NCBI RefSeq assembly: GCF_004328705.1
Contig: NZ_CP035319.1
Location: 5,022,001-5,086,000, forward strand
Length of the DNA: 64,000 nucleotides
Origin: Rhodococcus sp. ABRD24
Lineage (GTDB): Bacteria > Actinomycetota > Actinomycetes > Mycobacteriales > Mycobacteriaceae
Reading direction: 5' to 3'
Under the pieces are notes generated by a model, which did no database searches, was not told where the DNA came from, and saw nothing but the letters and a program-made list of their open reading frames with translations. This document shows positions 30,642 to 38,548 of this stretch, piece after piece (positions within the stretch are counted from its first letter, which is position 1; each line of letters begins with the position of its first letter). The translations under genes were made by a program, and so were the position numbers.

Positions 30642-33263
30642 CTAGATGAACTGCAGCGCATGTGCTTTCGCGAGAGCCTCGTCTCGGCTGTGTGCGTCGA
30701 GCTTCTTGTACAGCGAACGTAATTGAGACTTGACGGTGTTGGTGGATACGTGGAGTCTGTCGGCCATTCCGGTGGAACTCATACCGAGGGCCAGCAGTGA
30801 GAGAACCCGACGTTCACGTCCGGTCAGAGCGACGATGTGCACGGACTTCGGAAATGATTGAGAACCAGCGGATTTCACAAATTCTGCGAGTGCGCTCGAC
30901 GTGGTGATCGCGGTCGATTCCAGCTTTTCGATGTCCGGCGTCGCGATGGTCGTGAAAGGGCGTAGCAGCCCGGTCTGGTCGGCGATGCTGCAGGCCATGG
31001 ACCATGCCTCGGCCGCGCGCTGCTGGTCGCCCAGTTCGAGGTGCGCAACCGCTTGAATGAGTAGGCATTCGGTATGAGCCCGAGGATACGATTCACCGGA
31101 CCAGTCGAACTGGTGGCACAGGGCGATTGCCGCTTCATTGTGGCCGATCCGCTGTCGAATGCGGGCGACCGACACCAGAGTCCACGGATTGTTTTCCGGA
31201 TCGGCGATGCTGTCGGCCAGTGCAACTGCTTGGGTTCCTTCCCCGAGCGCGAGGAGTAGATCGATCTCGGTGGCACGCATCAATGGTTGCGCAAAGGAGG
31301 TGGGATTGCATTGCGCGCGGCGGGCGGCCACTGTCCGGCGGAGCAGCGACAACGCCGAGAACGCGTCACCGTGGGCGAGCGCGAATTGGCTGTGCGCGTA
31401 GATGGCGAACGCCCATAGTTCCTCCGCCCACAAGTCTTGGCTCTCGGTGGGATGCCCCAGTTCAGTCAGTGCCTGCCGCGCATCGGCGTAGTCGAGCGTA
31501 TCGAGGGACGCCAACGTCCTCGCTGTCAACCCAGCAGTCTTGATGAGAGGCTCCAAACGGTCGTTCGAATCCCGGTGCTTTTGTTCGAATTCGGACCAGT
31601 AGCGTGCCTGATGCGGCTCGCCGGCCATGGCCCAGTTCATCGCGACGATGCCCGCAGAATTGCGGGCGACAAAGTCGAGACCCTGCGCCACACCGCCCCA
31701 GTAGGCCATTCGAGCCATGGTCGTGGATTCGGCGAATCGTCCGGTCAGTTGATAAGTTACCGCCCATTGCGCGCGCATGATGGGAAGTTGAGCGCTGATC
31801 TCATCCGGATTGGATTCCAGCGCGCTCTGGCTCACATGAATCAGACGCCCGGTGACCTCCGCTGCGTGCTGATACTCCCCGACATGGATGAACTCGAGAG
31901 CCTGAACACAACCTACCGTCAGGGCGGCTTTGGCATCCGCGCTTCTTCCGAGGGTCGAGAGTTCGGTCTGCGACGTAGGCACGCTCGCCAGACCTGAGTG
32001 TTGAGCCTGGTGCTTCATGAAAAGATTGCGCCCGGCCTGGGCGGTTGCTTTCTTGTCCGCAGCCTCGGGCGGTATCTGATGGAATGCGGAGCGAACTGTC
32101 TCCAGATTATCAGCGATCATCGAGACCCAGTGCTGTTCGATGATGTCGACGGAGAGGGGCCAGTCTTTCGCTTCGACCGCGTAGTCGAGCGCCGATGCGT
32201 GGTTTCCGGCGTCGAGTTGTCTGTGCGCGAGAAAGGAAAGGCGCTGAGCTTGATCAATTCCCGCACCGTTTTGCAGGGAGAGAATTGATTGCCGAATCGC
32301 CGGAGGCAACGACCAGGTCGCCTCGATTTCGGTGTCGATGTGGCACAGTACGCCGGCCGATTCGAGAGTCAGGAGCCGATCGTGAATCTGTCGAGTGGTT
32401 TCATGGGAATCGAACATCTGCATGGCGATGCCGACGGTGAGCGAGCGTGCCGCCGCTGTTGATACCAAGAAGTCGTATTGTTCGACCCGTCGGGCATCAG
32501 CCACAGTGAACTCTTGGGTGTAGTGCTCGAGCACCTGCCGTAGACGGTGTTCCAGCAACTGTTCACGACCCGAATCCCTCGGAAGATTCTTGAGGGCCGC
32601 CACAGAGCGATGAACCAGGACGGGTAGCCCACCGACGAGGGCCTGAACGAGTTCGGCTTCTCCAGGATGAACCTCGGCACCCGATCGGTCGAGAAAACTC
32701 GTCGTGTCTTCGAGTGTGAAGAGAAGGTCGTTCGTGCTGATCGATTCTTGATCGATATCGAGCAGGTGTGGGTCGGGAAACATGCTGCGTCCTGTCACAG
32801 TGACGACGACACTGACGTTCCGGCAAATCGTGGCGATGTCGATGATTTCGTCGTCCAGCGTGCCGGCGACTCGGTCAGGTCTGATCAGAACGATCACTAC
32901 GGGGCGCGCAGTATTGCAGAGGACAGTAACTATCGCAGCGAACGGATCTGGATCCGCGGTGTCGGAGCTGTTTACCAGCGCAATCCCGGCATCGTAGAGC
33001 TGCGCGAGTACGCCAGCCCAGTACTCGCGCGCGGTCACCGACCGATCTGAGGCGGAAATCCAGACAGAGATGAGCTCGGAGACATGAGTGGTGCGCAGCC
33101 ACGACGCGATCAAGGCGGATTTTCCGTAGCCGGTCGGTGCGCGAATGATCGTCAATGCGGCGTGGCGGTCGAGCTTCGCGAATTGCGCTCGGTGAGAAGC
33201 GGACTCGGCAATCGAGCCCCTGCCGGACATGGTGGCCCAGTTGTGAAGGTCCTTGCCGAGCAT
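30642..33263 (-). CDS. LuxR-type ATP-binding regulator (MalT/LAL-like)
   Basis: A large transcription regulator of 873 residues. A STAND-type NTPase domain carries Walker A APTGYGKS (residues 42-49). A long helical, TPR-like middle (about 330-800) follows, and the last 61 residues are a LuxR helix-turn-helix beginning LTGRERRVLSLLALGMSS with the recognition helix in STNTVKSQLRSLYKKL. MalT-like regulators bind an effector, oligomerise with ATP and activate nearby genes. Counted lines are about 57-60 percent GC against about 65-68 percent in flanking operons, so the gene may have been acquired. The target is unknown; the divergent secreted RCC1 or a distant operon are possibilities. ATG start. 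Confidence 0.9.
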   Translation of the reverse strand: MLGKDLHNWATMSGRGSIAESASHRAQFAKLDRHAALTIIRAPTGYGKSALIASWLRTTHVSELISVWISASDRSVTAREYWAGVLAQLYDAGIALVNSSDTADPDPFAAIVTVLCNTARPVVIVLIRPDRVAGTLDDEIIDIATICRNVSVVVTVTGRSMFPDPHLLDIDQESISTNDLLFTLEDTTSFLDRSGAEVHPGEAELVQALVGGLPVLVHRSVAALKNLPRDSGREQLLEHRLRQVLEHYTQEFTVADARRVEQYDFLVSTAAARSLTVGIAMQMFDSHETTRQIHDRLLTLESAGVLCHIDTEIEATWSLPPAIRQSILSLQNGAGIDQAQRLSFLAHRQLDAGNHASALDYAVEAKDWPLSVDIIEQHWVSMIADNLETVRSAFHQIPPEAADKKATAQAGRNLFMKHQAQHSGLASVPTSQTELSTLGRSADAKAALTVGCVQALEFIHVGEYQHAAEVTGRLIHVSQSALESNPDEISAQLPIMRAQWAVTYQLTGRFAESTTMARMAYWGGVAQGLDFVARNSAGIVAMNWAMAGEPHQARYWSEFEQKHRDSNDRLEPLIKTAGLTARTLASLDTLDYADARQALTELGHPTESQDLWAEELWAFAIYAHSQFALAHGDAFSALSLLRRTVAARRAQCNPTSFAQPLMRATEIDLLLALGEGTQAVALADSIADPENNPWTLVSVARIRQRIGHNEAAIALCHQFDWSGESYPRAHTECLLIQAVAHLELGDQQRAAEAWSMACSIADQTGLLRPFTTIATPDIEKLESTAITTSSALAEFVKSAGSQSFPKSVHIVALTGRERRVLSLLALGMSSTGMADRLHVSTNTVKSQLRSLYKKLDAHSRDEALAKAHALQFI

Positions 33264-33394
33264 CAGTGTGGACTCACCCCTTCTCGCCTCCCGCTACATT
33301 CGAGCGGTTCGCAACTACCCTATACAGGGGTTCGTTGCCAGGCGGTGGTGTCGAGCACTTTCACGGTGCCATTGTCCTGGACTCTCTGCCGAAT

Positions 33395-33595
33395 TCAGTT
33401 CGGTGATGTGGACGAGTTCGTGTTCGCGACGAGCTGCTCTGGTTCGACACCAGTGGTTTGCGCGACTTTGAGATTGTATTCCACTGCGGCGGTGAGTGTT
33501 CCGGATTGGGCTCTCACGACGGTAGCGCACAGTGTGTCCAGGAGGGTGCCCGTCGTGACAGTGACGCTCGGAGCTGTTCGGGACTGAAGAATCAC
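33395..33595 (-). CDS. Possible small gene upstream of the LuxR regulator
   Basis: A 66-residue frame from GTG at 33595 with coding-like codon choice and an amphipathic sequence (GTLLDTLCATVVRAQSGTL). It is on the same strand as the LuxR gene and 131 bases upstream of it. No family is recognised and the ribosome binding site is weak. It could be a leader peptide, a small regulator or a remnant. Confidence 0.35.
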   Translation of the reverse strand: MILQSRTAPSVTVTTGTLLDTLCATVVRAQSGTLTAAVEYNLKVAQTTGVEPEQLVANTNSSTSPN

Positions 33596-33660
33596 GATTC
33601 GCCACAATTGGTCCGAGGACCTGCCGAGGATCAGTGATGCTGCCTCGGACCTTCGGGAGG

Positions 33661-33699
33661 CGGTGGCCACCCACCCCCGGACGGGATGGGTGGCCACCG
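33661..33699. terminator. Terminator-like repeat, copy 1 (GTGGCCACCCACCCC type)
   Basis: cggtggccacccacccc and gggatgggtggccaccg pair over 17 bp with one mismatch around the loop cggac. It follows the RCC1 gene stop (33740, minus strand). The same core recurs at 46049-46092. Confidence 0.8.
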
Positions 33700-33739
33700 G
33701 TCTCATCGGTGGTGCAGCTGGTGAGTCAGGGCGCCTCCT

Positions 33740-34768
33740 TCAGGAACCCAAGCTTCCGAGCGATCCGAGCGATCCGAGCGATCCGAGCGATCCGAGCGGA
33801 GTAGGACTCGATTTCAGCGCCAAGGCGTGCCAGGCTCCAGCGGCAATGGCTGTGTAGCCACCGTCAGTTGGGGCGTCGTTGCGCTGCCCGTCCTCGGTGG
33901 CGCCCCACACGGTGATGGTGCCGTCGCCTTTCAGTGCCAGCGAATGCGCCCAGCCTGCAGCCACGGCTGTGTAGCCACCGTCAGTGGGGGCGTCGTTGCG
34001 CTGTCCATTGTCGGTGGCGCCCCACACGGTGATGGTGCCGTCGCTCTTCAGTGCTACCGCGTGGAAGTCGCCGACGGAGATGGCGGTGTAGCCGCTACCA
34101 GTGGGGGCGTCGTTGCGCTGGCCGTAGTCGGTGTTTCCCCAGACTGTGATGGTGCCGTCGGCTTTCAGCGCTGCCGAATGATCACCACCGGCGGCGATCG
34201 CGATGTAGCCGCCCCCGGTAGGCGTTCCGTCGCGCTGGCCGTAGCTGTTGTTTCCCCAGATGGTGATGGTGCCGTCGCGCTTGAGCGCGAGCGAATGGGC
34301 ATCGCCCGCGGCGATCTCCGTGTAGTCACCTCCGATGGGGGCGTCGTCGCGCTCGCCCCATGCGTTGCTTCCCCAGGTGGTGACGGTGCCGTCGGCTTTG
34401 AGTGCCAACGAGTGGTGCCAGCCCGCGGCGACGGCTGTGTAGCCACTTCCGGTGGGGGCATCGTAGAACTGCCCATCGGTGTCGTCACCCCAGGTGGTGA
34501 CGGTGCCGTCCGCTTTCACTCCCACCGAATGGAAGTCGCCGGCGGCGACGGCCGTGTAGTCGCCTTCGGTGGGCGTAGCGTCGCGCTGCCCGTAATCGTT
34601 CTGCCCCCATGCGGTGATGGTGCCGGGGTGGTCGCCGGGCACACCGACCGGTGCGGCGACCGCAGCCGTGGCGGTGCCGATAGCAAGTGCTGCGGAGGTG
34701 AGTGCGGCGGCCAGATTTCGAAGGCGTCTGGCTCTGCGCGGTCGACGCATACGATCGATTGTCGTCAT
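33740..34768 (-). CDS. Secreted RCC1-repeat beta-propeller with LGS tail
   Basis: 342 residues. An Arg-rich start (MRRPRRARRLRN) and a hydrophobic signal (LAAALTSAALAIGTATAAVA) precede seven consecutive 39-residue repeats. Each repeat has the form GTITVWG-x-N/T-D-x-GQRNDAPT-x-G-x-YTAVAAG-x-x-HSLALK-x-D, the RCC1 blade pattern, giving a seven-bladed propeller that probably binds protein or peptidoglycan partners outside the cell. The last 20 residues are LGS repeated six times, encoded partly by a perfect 9-bp tandem. Start ATG at 34768 has ggaaggg upstream. No enzyme motif is present. It lies between the LuxR regulator and the ScbR-like TetR gene. Confidence 0.9.
   Translation of the reverse strand: MTTIDRMRRPRRARRLRNLAAALTSAALAIGTATAAVAAPVGVPGDHPGTITAWGQNDYGQRDATPTEGDYTAVAAGDFHSVGVKADGTVTTWGDDTDGQFYDAPTGSGYTAVAAGWHHSLALKADGTVTTWGSNAWGERDDAPIGGDYTEIAAGDAHSLALKRDGTITIWGNNSYGQRDGTPTGGGYIAIAAGGDHSAALKADGTITVWGNTDYGQRNDAPTGSGYTAISVGDFHAVALKSDGTITVWGATDNGQRNDAPTDGGYTAVAAGWAHSLALKGDGTITVWGATEDGQRNDAPTDGGYTAIAAGAWHALALKSSPTPLGSLGSLGSLGSLGSLGS
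33761..33796 (+). repeat. 9-bp tandem repeat coding the LGS tail
   Basis: Four perfect copies of cgatccgag (read on the plus strand) encode four Gly-Ser-Leu steps of the RCC1 protein's C-terminus. Degenerate copies flank them. The unit is a multiple of three, so copy-number change lengthens or shortens the tail without frameshift. Confidence 0.95.
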
Positions 34769-35064
34769 GGTGGATGTGCCCTTCCGGCGGAGTTCGAGTC
34801 CTGACGCTCGGACGCCTGGTGAGCACATGATGCAGCAGCGGGCGAATTCCGAGTTATGTCCATCGAACCCGAGCAGAGCAGGGGACAAGCACGAAAAGTG
34901 AGTGAAGCCGGATGTGAAACTTCACCGACGAGGGTGAGAGTGGAGGTGAAGAGTTCAGGACCGGCGACTCCTTCTGCGGACGCCGACCCCTCGCGTCCTC
35001 TGCTACCTCGCCCGAGCGCCATATCGACACGGTTCGCCCGGATTCAATGGCGACGGGGCGAGGG
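34769..35064. other. 296-bp intergenic region upstream of the RCC1 gene
   Basis: No gene is supported. It presumably carries the promoter of the minus-strand RCC1 gene and the end of the TetR transcript. A short palindrome gtgaa-ac-ttcac occurs near 34915. Nothing else stands out. Confidence 0.5.
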
Positions 35065-35706
35065 TCATTCAGCGATCGGCTGCCACCGCGCGGCGCGGAT
35101 CTCGCGGTGGACGCCGGCATCCCGGCTGGTGCTGATGCCGGGAATCAGCAGTGACCACATCTCGTCGATACGCTGCTCCAGATCCGCGCGCCGCGTCAGG
35201 ACCTGGGACAGCAATTGCACGCCGGTGAACGAGCCAATGATGAACTGAGCCAGGGTCGGTGAATCGATCGTCTCCACGATCTCGCCCTGCCGAATGCCGA
35301 GCTCGATGAGGGTCCGGGTGCCGTCGATCCAGTCCAGGTATGGCCGCGCCGGACCGTCGGTCCCGCTGAACTCCAGGGTGAGTCGGAGACCGGCTCGGAC
35401 GATCGGATCGTGCACGATCCGTGTGCCCATCTCATGGCACAGCATCACGAGTTGCTGTAGTGCAGGTGCCCCCGATTCCGCGATAGCGCTGTACATTGCA
35501 CGCATCGCTTGGTGCTGTTCGTCTATGACGACTCTCGCGAGTTCGTCCTTCGAACGGAAGTGGAAGTAGAGTGCGCCCTTCGTGGTACCAGCCCTGTCGA
35601 CGATGTCGCCGAGGCTCGCGCCCTTGAATCCGGAACGCTCGAACATTCGAGCCGCTCCGGTGATGATCTGCTGCCGTGTTGCCACGGCACGTGCCTGTTG
35701 TGCCAT
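35065..35706 (-). CDS. TetR regulator of the gamma-butyrolactone receptor (ScbR/ArpA) type
   Basis: 213 residues. The N-terminus MAQQARAVATRQQIITGAA and the helix-turn-helix segment GASLGDIVDRAGTTKGALYFHF follow the ArpA/ScbR pattern very closely. The ligand domain also fits that subfamily: LRLTLEFSG, PYLDWIDG, and the late SFTGVQLLSQVLTRRADLEQRIDEMW (trimmed) including the tryptophan thought to contact butyrolactone. Such receptors control antibiotics or differentiation in Streptomyces. No afsA-like synthase is in the window, so the ligand source is elsewhere or it is an orphan. An ARE-type palindrome lies 47-68 bases upstream of the start (35753-35774), implying autoregulation. It is transcribed divergently from nothing nearby; the nucleoside hydrolase lies upstream on the same strand. 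Confidence 0.85.
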   Translation of the reverse strand: MAQQARAVATRQQIITGAARMFERSGFKGASLGDIVDRAGTTKGALYFHFRSKDELARVVIDEQHQAMRAMYSAIAESGAPALQQLVMLCHEMGTRIVHDPIVRAGLRLTLEFSGTDGPARPYLDWIDGTRTLIELGIRQGEIVETIDSPTLAQFIIGSFTGVQLLSQVLTRRADLEQRIDEMWSLLIPGISTSRDAGVHREIRAARWQPIAE

Positions 35707-35752
35707 GCCCTACCTCTCCCCGACGGATCCGACCGGCATAGCGACCGCCCGG

Positions 35753-35774
35753 AAGCACCGACCGGTCGCTATGT
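35753..35774. promoter_or_regulatory. ARE-like operator for the butyrolactone-receptor TetR
   Basis: A 22-bp near-palindrome with the perfect core cgaccggtcg (35759-35768). Its right half ggtcgctatgt differs from the published ArpA half-site GGTCGGTATGT at one position. A second inverted half-site, ggtcgctatg read on the minus strand, lies at 35737-35746. Position before the TetR start suggests autorepression. Confidence 0.7.
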
Positions 35775-35803
35775 CAGAACGTCGAAACGCTACCAGTTTC
35801 TAA

Positions 35804-36886
35804 CTAACGACCGATTGGGGTCTCGGATGGGAACAGCTTCCGGGCATACTCGGCGAGCTGTCGAATCATGTGGTCCAGGAACGCCTCCGGGTCGGTGTCC
35901 TGGACGACCTCGGCATTGGGTTCGCGTCCCCACATTCCGGTCCAGTCGGCAACAGTCTGGCCGCGGGTGATGCGGCCGCCTACTTCCACATCGACCGTTG
36001 CGGAGCGGTACCGCGCCACACTGGAGTCGAGCGCGACGGCCGCGGCGAAGGGATCATGCATGTGCGCGAGGTAGCCCTGGCCGTGGTCGTCGTGGAACTC
36101 GAAGTAGTACCGCACCGCGTCGCACAGGTGGCGCACGAGCGGGTTCGACGCCGCTGAGCGGGTGCCACGATCTTCGTCGACGGACATCGATTCGACCGGG
36201 GTGCTGTCCGACAGTTCCGCCAGCCGCTGCAGGTGTCCGGGCCGCAGCACGATCCGTTCGGTGACGTCGAGGCTGCAGACGATGGGTCGGCGGTCCTCCG
36301 GCAGCCCGGAGAACGCCGCGAACACCTCCGCGGCGGCCTCGGGGTCGACCGAGATGTTCCATTCCGCGACCGGGGTGGTGTTGCCCGGATGACCGAATGC
36401 GCCACCCATGACGACGAGTCGACGCAGTCGGCGGGGGAGGTCCGGGTCCATGCGTACCGCGAGTGCCAGATTGGTGAGCGGGCCGGTGACCAGGCCGACG
36501 AGTTCGCCCGGGTGCGTCCGGGTGAGATCGACCCACGCCTGCGCCGCCGTGCGCGACGACGGCGCCCTGGTCGGCGGCGGCAGGGTGGCGTATCCGATTC
36601 CCTGTGGTCCGTGTGTGTCCTCGGTGGTGCGCAGTGGGACGGTCAGGGGTGCGGCGGCACCCAGTGCGACCTCGATGGCGTCGGCACCACACAACTGCAA
36701 CCACGCCAGATTGTTCGTGGCGACCTGTGCGGCCGGGACATTGCCCGCCGTCGAGAGGACGGCGAGGATCTCGGCGTCCTCTCGGGACAGGAGGTACAGC
36801 AGTGCTACCGAATCGTCGATGCCGGTGTCGACGTCGATGATCAGCCGGGTGCGGTCGTTCACGGACGGTCGCTGTCGATCGGTCAC
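35804..36886 (-). CDS. Nucleoside hydrolase (IunH family)
   Basis: Hydrolyses the N-glycosidic bond of purine or pyrimidine nucleosides for salvage. The calcium-binding DVDTGIDDSVAL at the N-terminus is the family signature; VVMGGAFGHPGN and EWNISVDPEAA complete the active-site set, with the C-terminal DPFAAAV carrying the last metal ligand (HDPFAAAVA). 360 residues, slightly long for the family because of a 15-residue N-terminal and 40-residue C-terminal extension. GTG start. Substrate preference cannot be read. It is divergent from the YhhN gene. Confidence 0.93.
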   Translation of the reverse strand: MTDRQRPSVNDRTRLIIDVDTGIDDSVALLYLLSREDAEILAVLSTAGNVPAAQVATNNLAWLQLCGADAIEVALGAAAPLTVPLRTTEDTHGPQGIGYATLPPPTRAPSSRTAAQAWVDLTRTHPGELVGLVTGPLTNLALAVRMDPDLPRRLRRLVVMGGAFGHPGNTTPVAEWNISVDPEAAAEVFAAFSGLPEDRRPIVCSLDVTERIVLRPGHLQRLAELSDSTPVESMSVDEDRGTRSAASNPLVRHLCDAVRYYFEFHDDHGQGYLAHMHDPFAAAVALDSSVARYRSATVDVEVGGRITRGQTVADWTGMWGREPNAEVVQDTDPEAFLDHMIRQLAEYARKLFPSETPIGR

Positions 36887-36953
36887 CGCTCCATCATCGC
36901 GGACTCTTGCCGATCGTGACGGATCGCCGCTCCTCCCGCCCTACCATGACATC

Positions 36954-37667
36954 GTGAATCCCCAGCGAAACAACGCGGTTCGGATCCTGTGGGCGGCGTT
37001 CGGCGTCCTGGCCATCGTCCATCTCGCGGCGCAACTCGCCGACGCCGACCAGCTCGCGAACGTATCGCAGTGGTTCCTGATGCCGATGCTGGCGAGCGTG
37101 CTCTGGTCAGCGACGGGGGCGGGCCGGAGCCGTCTGGTCGTCTTGACGCTTGTGGCCCTGGGATTCTCCTGGTTGGGGGACAGTGCACCGGACCTGGCCG
37201 AAGGCGACATCTCCTTCCTGTTGATGATGGGGTTCTTTCTCCTTGCTCAGTTCACCTACATCGCCGCGTTCCTGCCGTATCGCAGCGCCAGTGTGCTGAT
37301 CGAACGGCGCGGGTGGGCAGCTGCATACGTCGGCGCTGTCGTCGCACTGGTTGCCGCGTGCGCGCCTGGTGCTGGCGATCTGCTGGTACCTGCCCTCGTC
37401 TACGGCATCACTCTCGGTGTCATGGCGGCCCTGGCGACCGGGCTCAACCGCTGGGCGGCAATCGGCGGCGCCATGTTCCTCGTCTCGGACGGGCTGATCG
37501 CCCTGGGAGCGTTCGCCGATTGGTTCACTCCGCCGCTCGAGGGCTTCTGGATCATGGCGACGTACATCGTCGCTCAGGTCTTGATCGTGCTCGGCGTGCT
37601 GGCGGCCGAACGCGGGGCGTGCTGCGGTCACCGCTCCGTGGGTGAATCCGCCACGGCTTCGGCGTAA
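36954..37667 (+). CDS. YhhN/TMEM86-type lysoplasmalogenase
   Basis: 237 residues, eight predicted membrane helices (ILWAAFGVLAIVHLAAQL, WFLMPMLASVLW, LTLVALGFSWLGD, SFLLMMGFFLLAQFTYIAAF and others). The two family aspartate sites are visible as SWLGDSAPDL and FLVSDGLIAL. These membrane hydrolases cut the vinyl-ether bond of lysoplasmalogens in eukaryotes and some bacteria; the bacterial role is less clear. GTG at 36954 fits the hydrophobic start; the longer frame upstream overlaps the nucleoside hydrolase gene and is not coding. Short Cys-containing tail (ERGACCGH). Confidence 0.88.
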   Translation: MNPQRNNAVRILWAAFGVLAIVHLAAQLADADQLANVSQWFLMPMLASVLWSATGAGRSRLVVLTLVALGFSWLGDSAPDLAEGDISFLLMMGFFLLAQFTYIAAFLPYRSASVLIERRGWAAAYVGAVVALVAACAPGAGDLLVPALVYGITLGVMAALATGLNRWAAIGGAMFLVSDGLIALGAFADWFTPPLEGFWIMATYIVAQVLIVLGVLAAERGACCGHRSVGESATASA

Positions 37668-37822
37668 TACCGACAGCGCGATCGAGCCGGTCGGTCGCCG
37701 TGGTGAACGTGGTGACCGCAGGCGCCGTCAGCTTCCGAAGTCGTGAGTGCGATCGGTTACGTGCCGCCGTCGCGGGCGACATACTGGTCGATACCCGGAC
37801 TCGAGACGAAGGGGCGATGGCC

Positions 37823-38544
37823 ATGTGTCGGCTGTTCGGACTGTCCGCGGCGCCGCACCGTGTGCACGCGACGTTCTGGTTGTTCGACGCCGACGACAGT
37901 CTCGCGCGGCAGAGTCGGCGAATGCCGGACGGTACCGGACTGGGCACATTTTCCGTGGACAGCAGGGCCGGCTGTTCGCGCACAACGGCGTGATCGAAGA
38001 TCTGTCCGCGCTCGAGGCGGAGCTCGGCGACTACCGTGGGCTCGTGAAGGGCGAAACCGATTCGGAGCGGTTCTTCGCGCTGATCACCCGCTATATCGAT
38101 GAGCACGACGGCGACGTCGCCGCCCGAATCACCGCCGCGGTGGCCTGGGTCGCCGACCGCCTGCGAATGCTGTCGCTGAACTTCGTGCTGATCAGTGCGA
38201 CGGAGATGTGGGCGCTGCGTCTTCCGGATACCCACGACCTGTTGGTGCTGCGACGCAGGTCGGGCGGCCCCGGTGGCCATCGTCATCTCGACCACGCGGC
38301 GCGCGCCGGCACGGTTCGTGCCCGGTCCGGGCAGCTCGCCGAGCTTCCCGCGGTGGTGGTTGCAACGGAGCAGATGGACGAGGACCCGGACTGGGAGTCG
38401 CTGTGCCCGGGTGAGCTTCTCCACGTGGCTACCGACCGAACCGTTACCCGCACGATGGTCCGCGGCCGACCCGCGCGCCATCAGCTCACGCTGGCAGATC
38501 TGACGGACCGGGCTGCCGCCGCGCAGTCGCCCAACCCGGTGTGA
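37823..38544 (+). pseudogene. Broken class II glutamine amidotransferase
   Basis: The N-terminal part MCRLFGLSAAPHRVHATFWL, with nucleophile Cys2, is in one frame to about residue 55 (MPDGTGLGTF). The rest resumes in another frame at QQGRLFAHNGVI, a segment that in intact family members lies roughly 40-50 residues further on. A deletion of 3n+1 bases near 37960-37985 therefore removes the central segment, which normally carries the HIRYAS-type motif, and breaks the frame. The downstream part continues well (SERFFALITRYID, PAVVVATEQMDEDP) to a normal end. Intact members resemble EgtC-type or similar hydrolases. The gene is probably dead, or the assembly has an error. Confidence 0.85.
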
Positions 38545-38548
38545 TTCG

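Noticed and set aside
33761..33796. CRISPR-like repeats
   Set aside because: Coding 9-bp tandem in the RCC1 gene.
35804..36886. Link between nucleoside hydrolase and the butyrolactone receptor as one regulated operon
   Set aside because: The stop of the hydrolase and the operator are close, but the operator sits before the TetR gene; no evidence that the hydrolase itself is a target.
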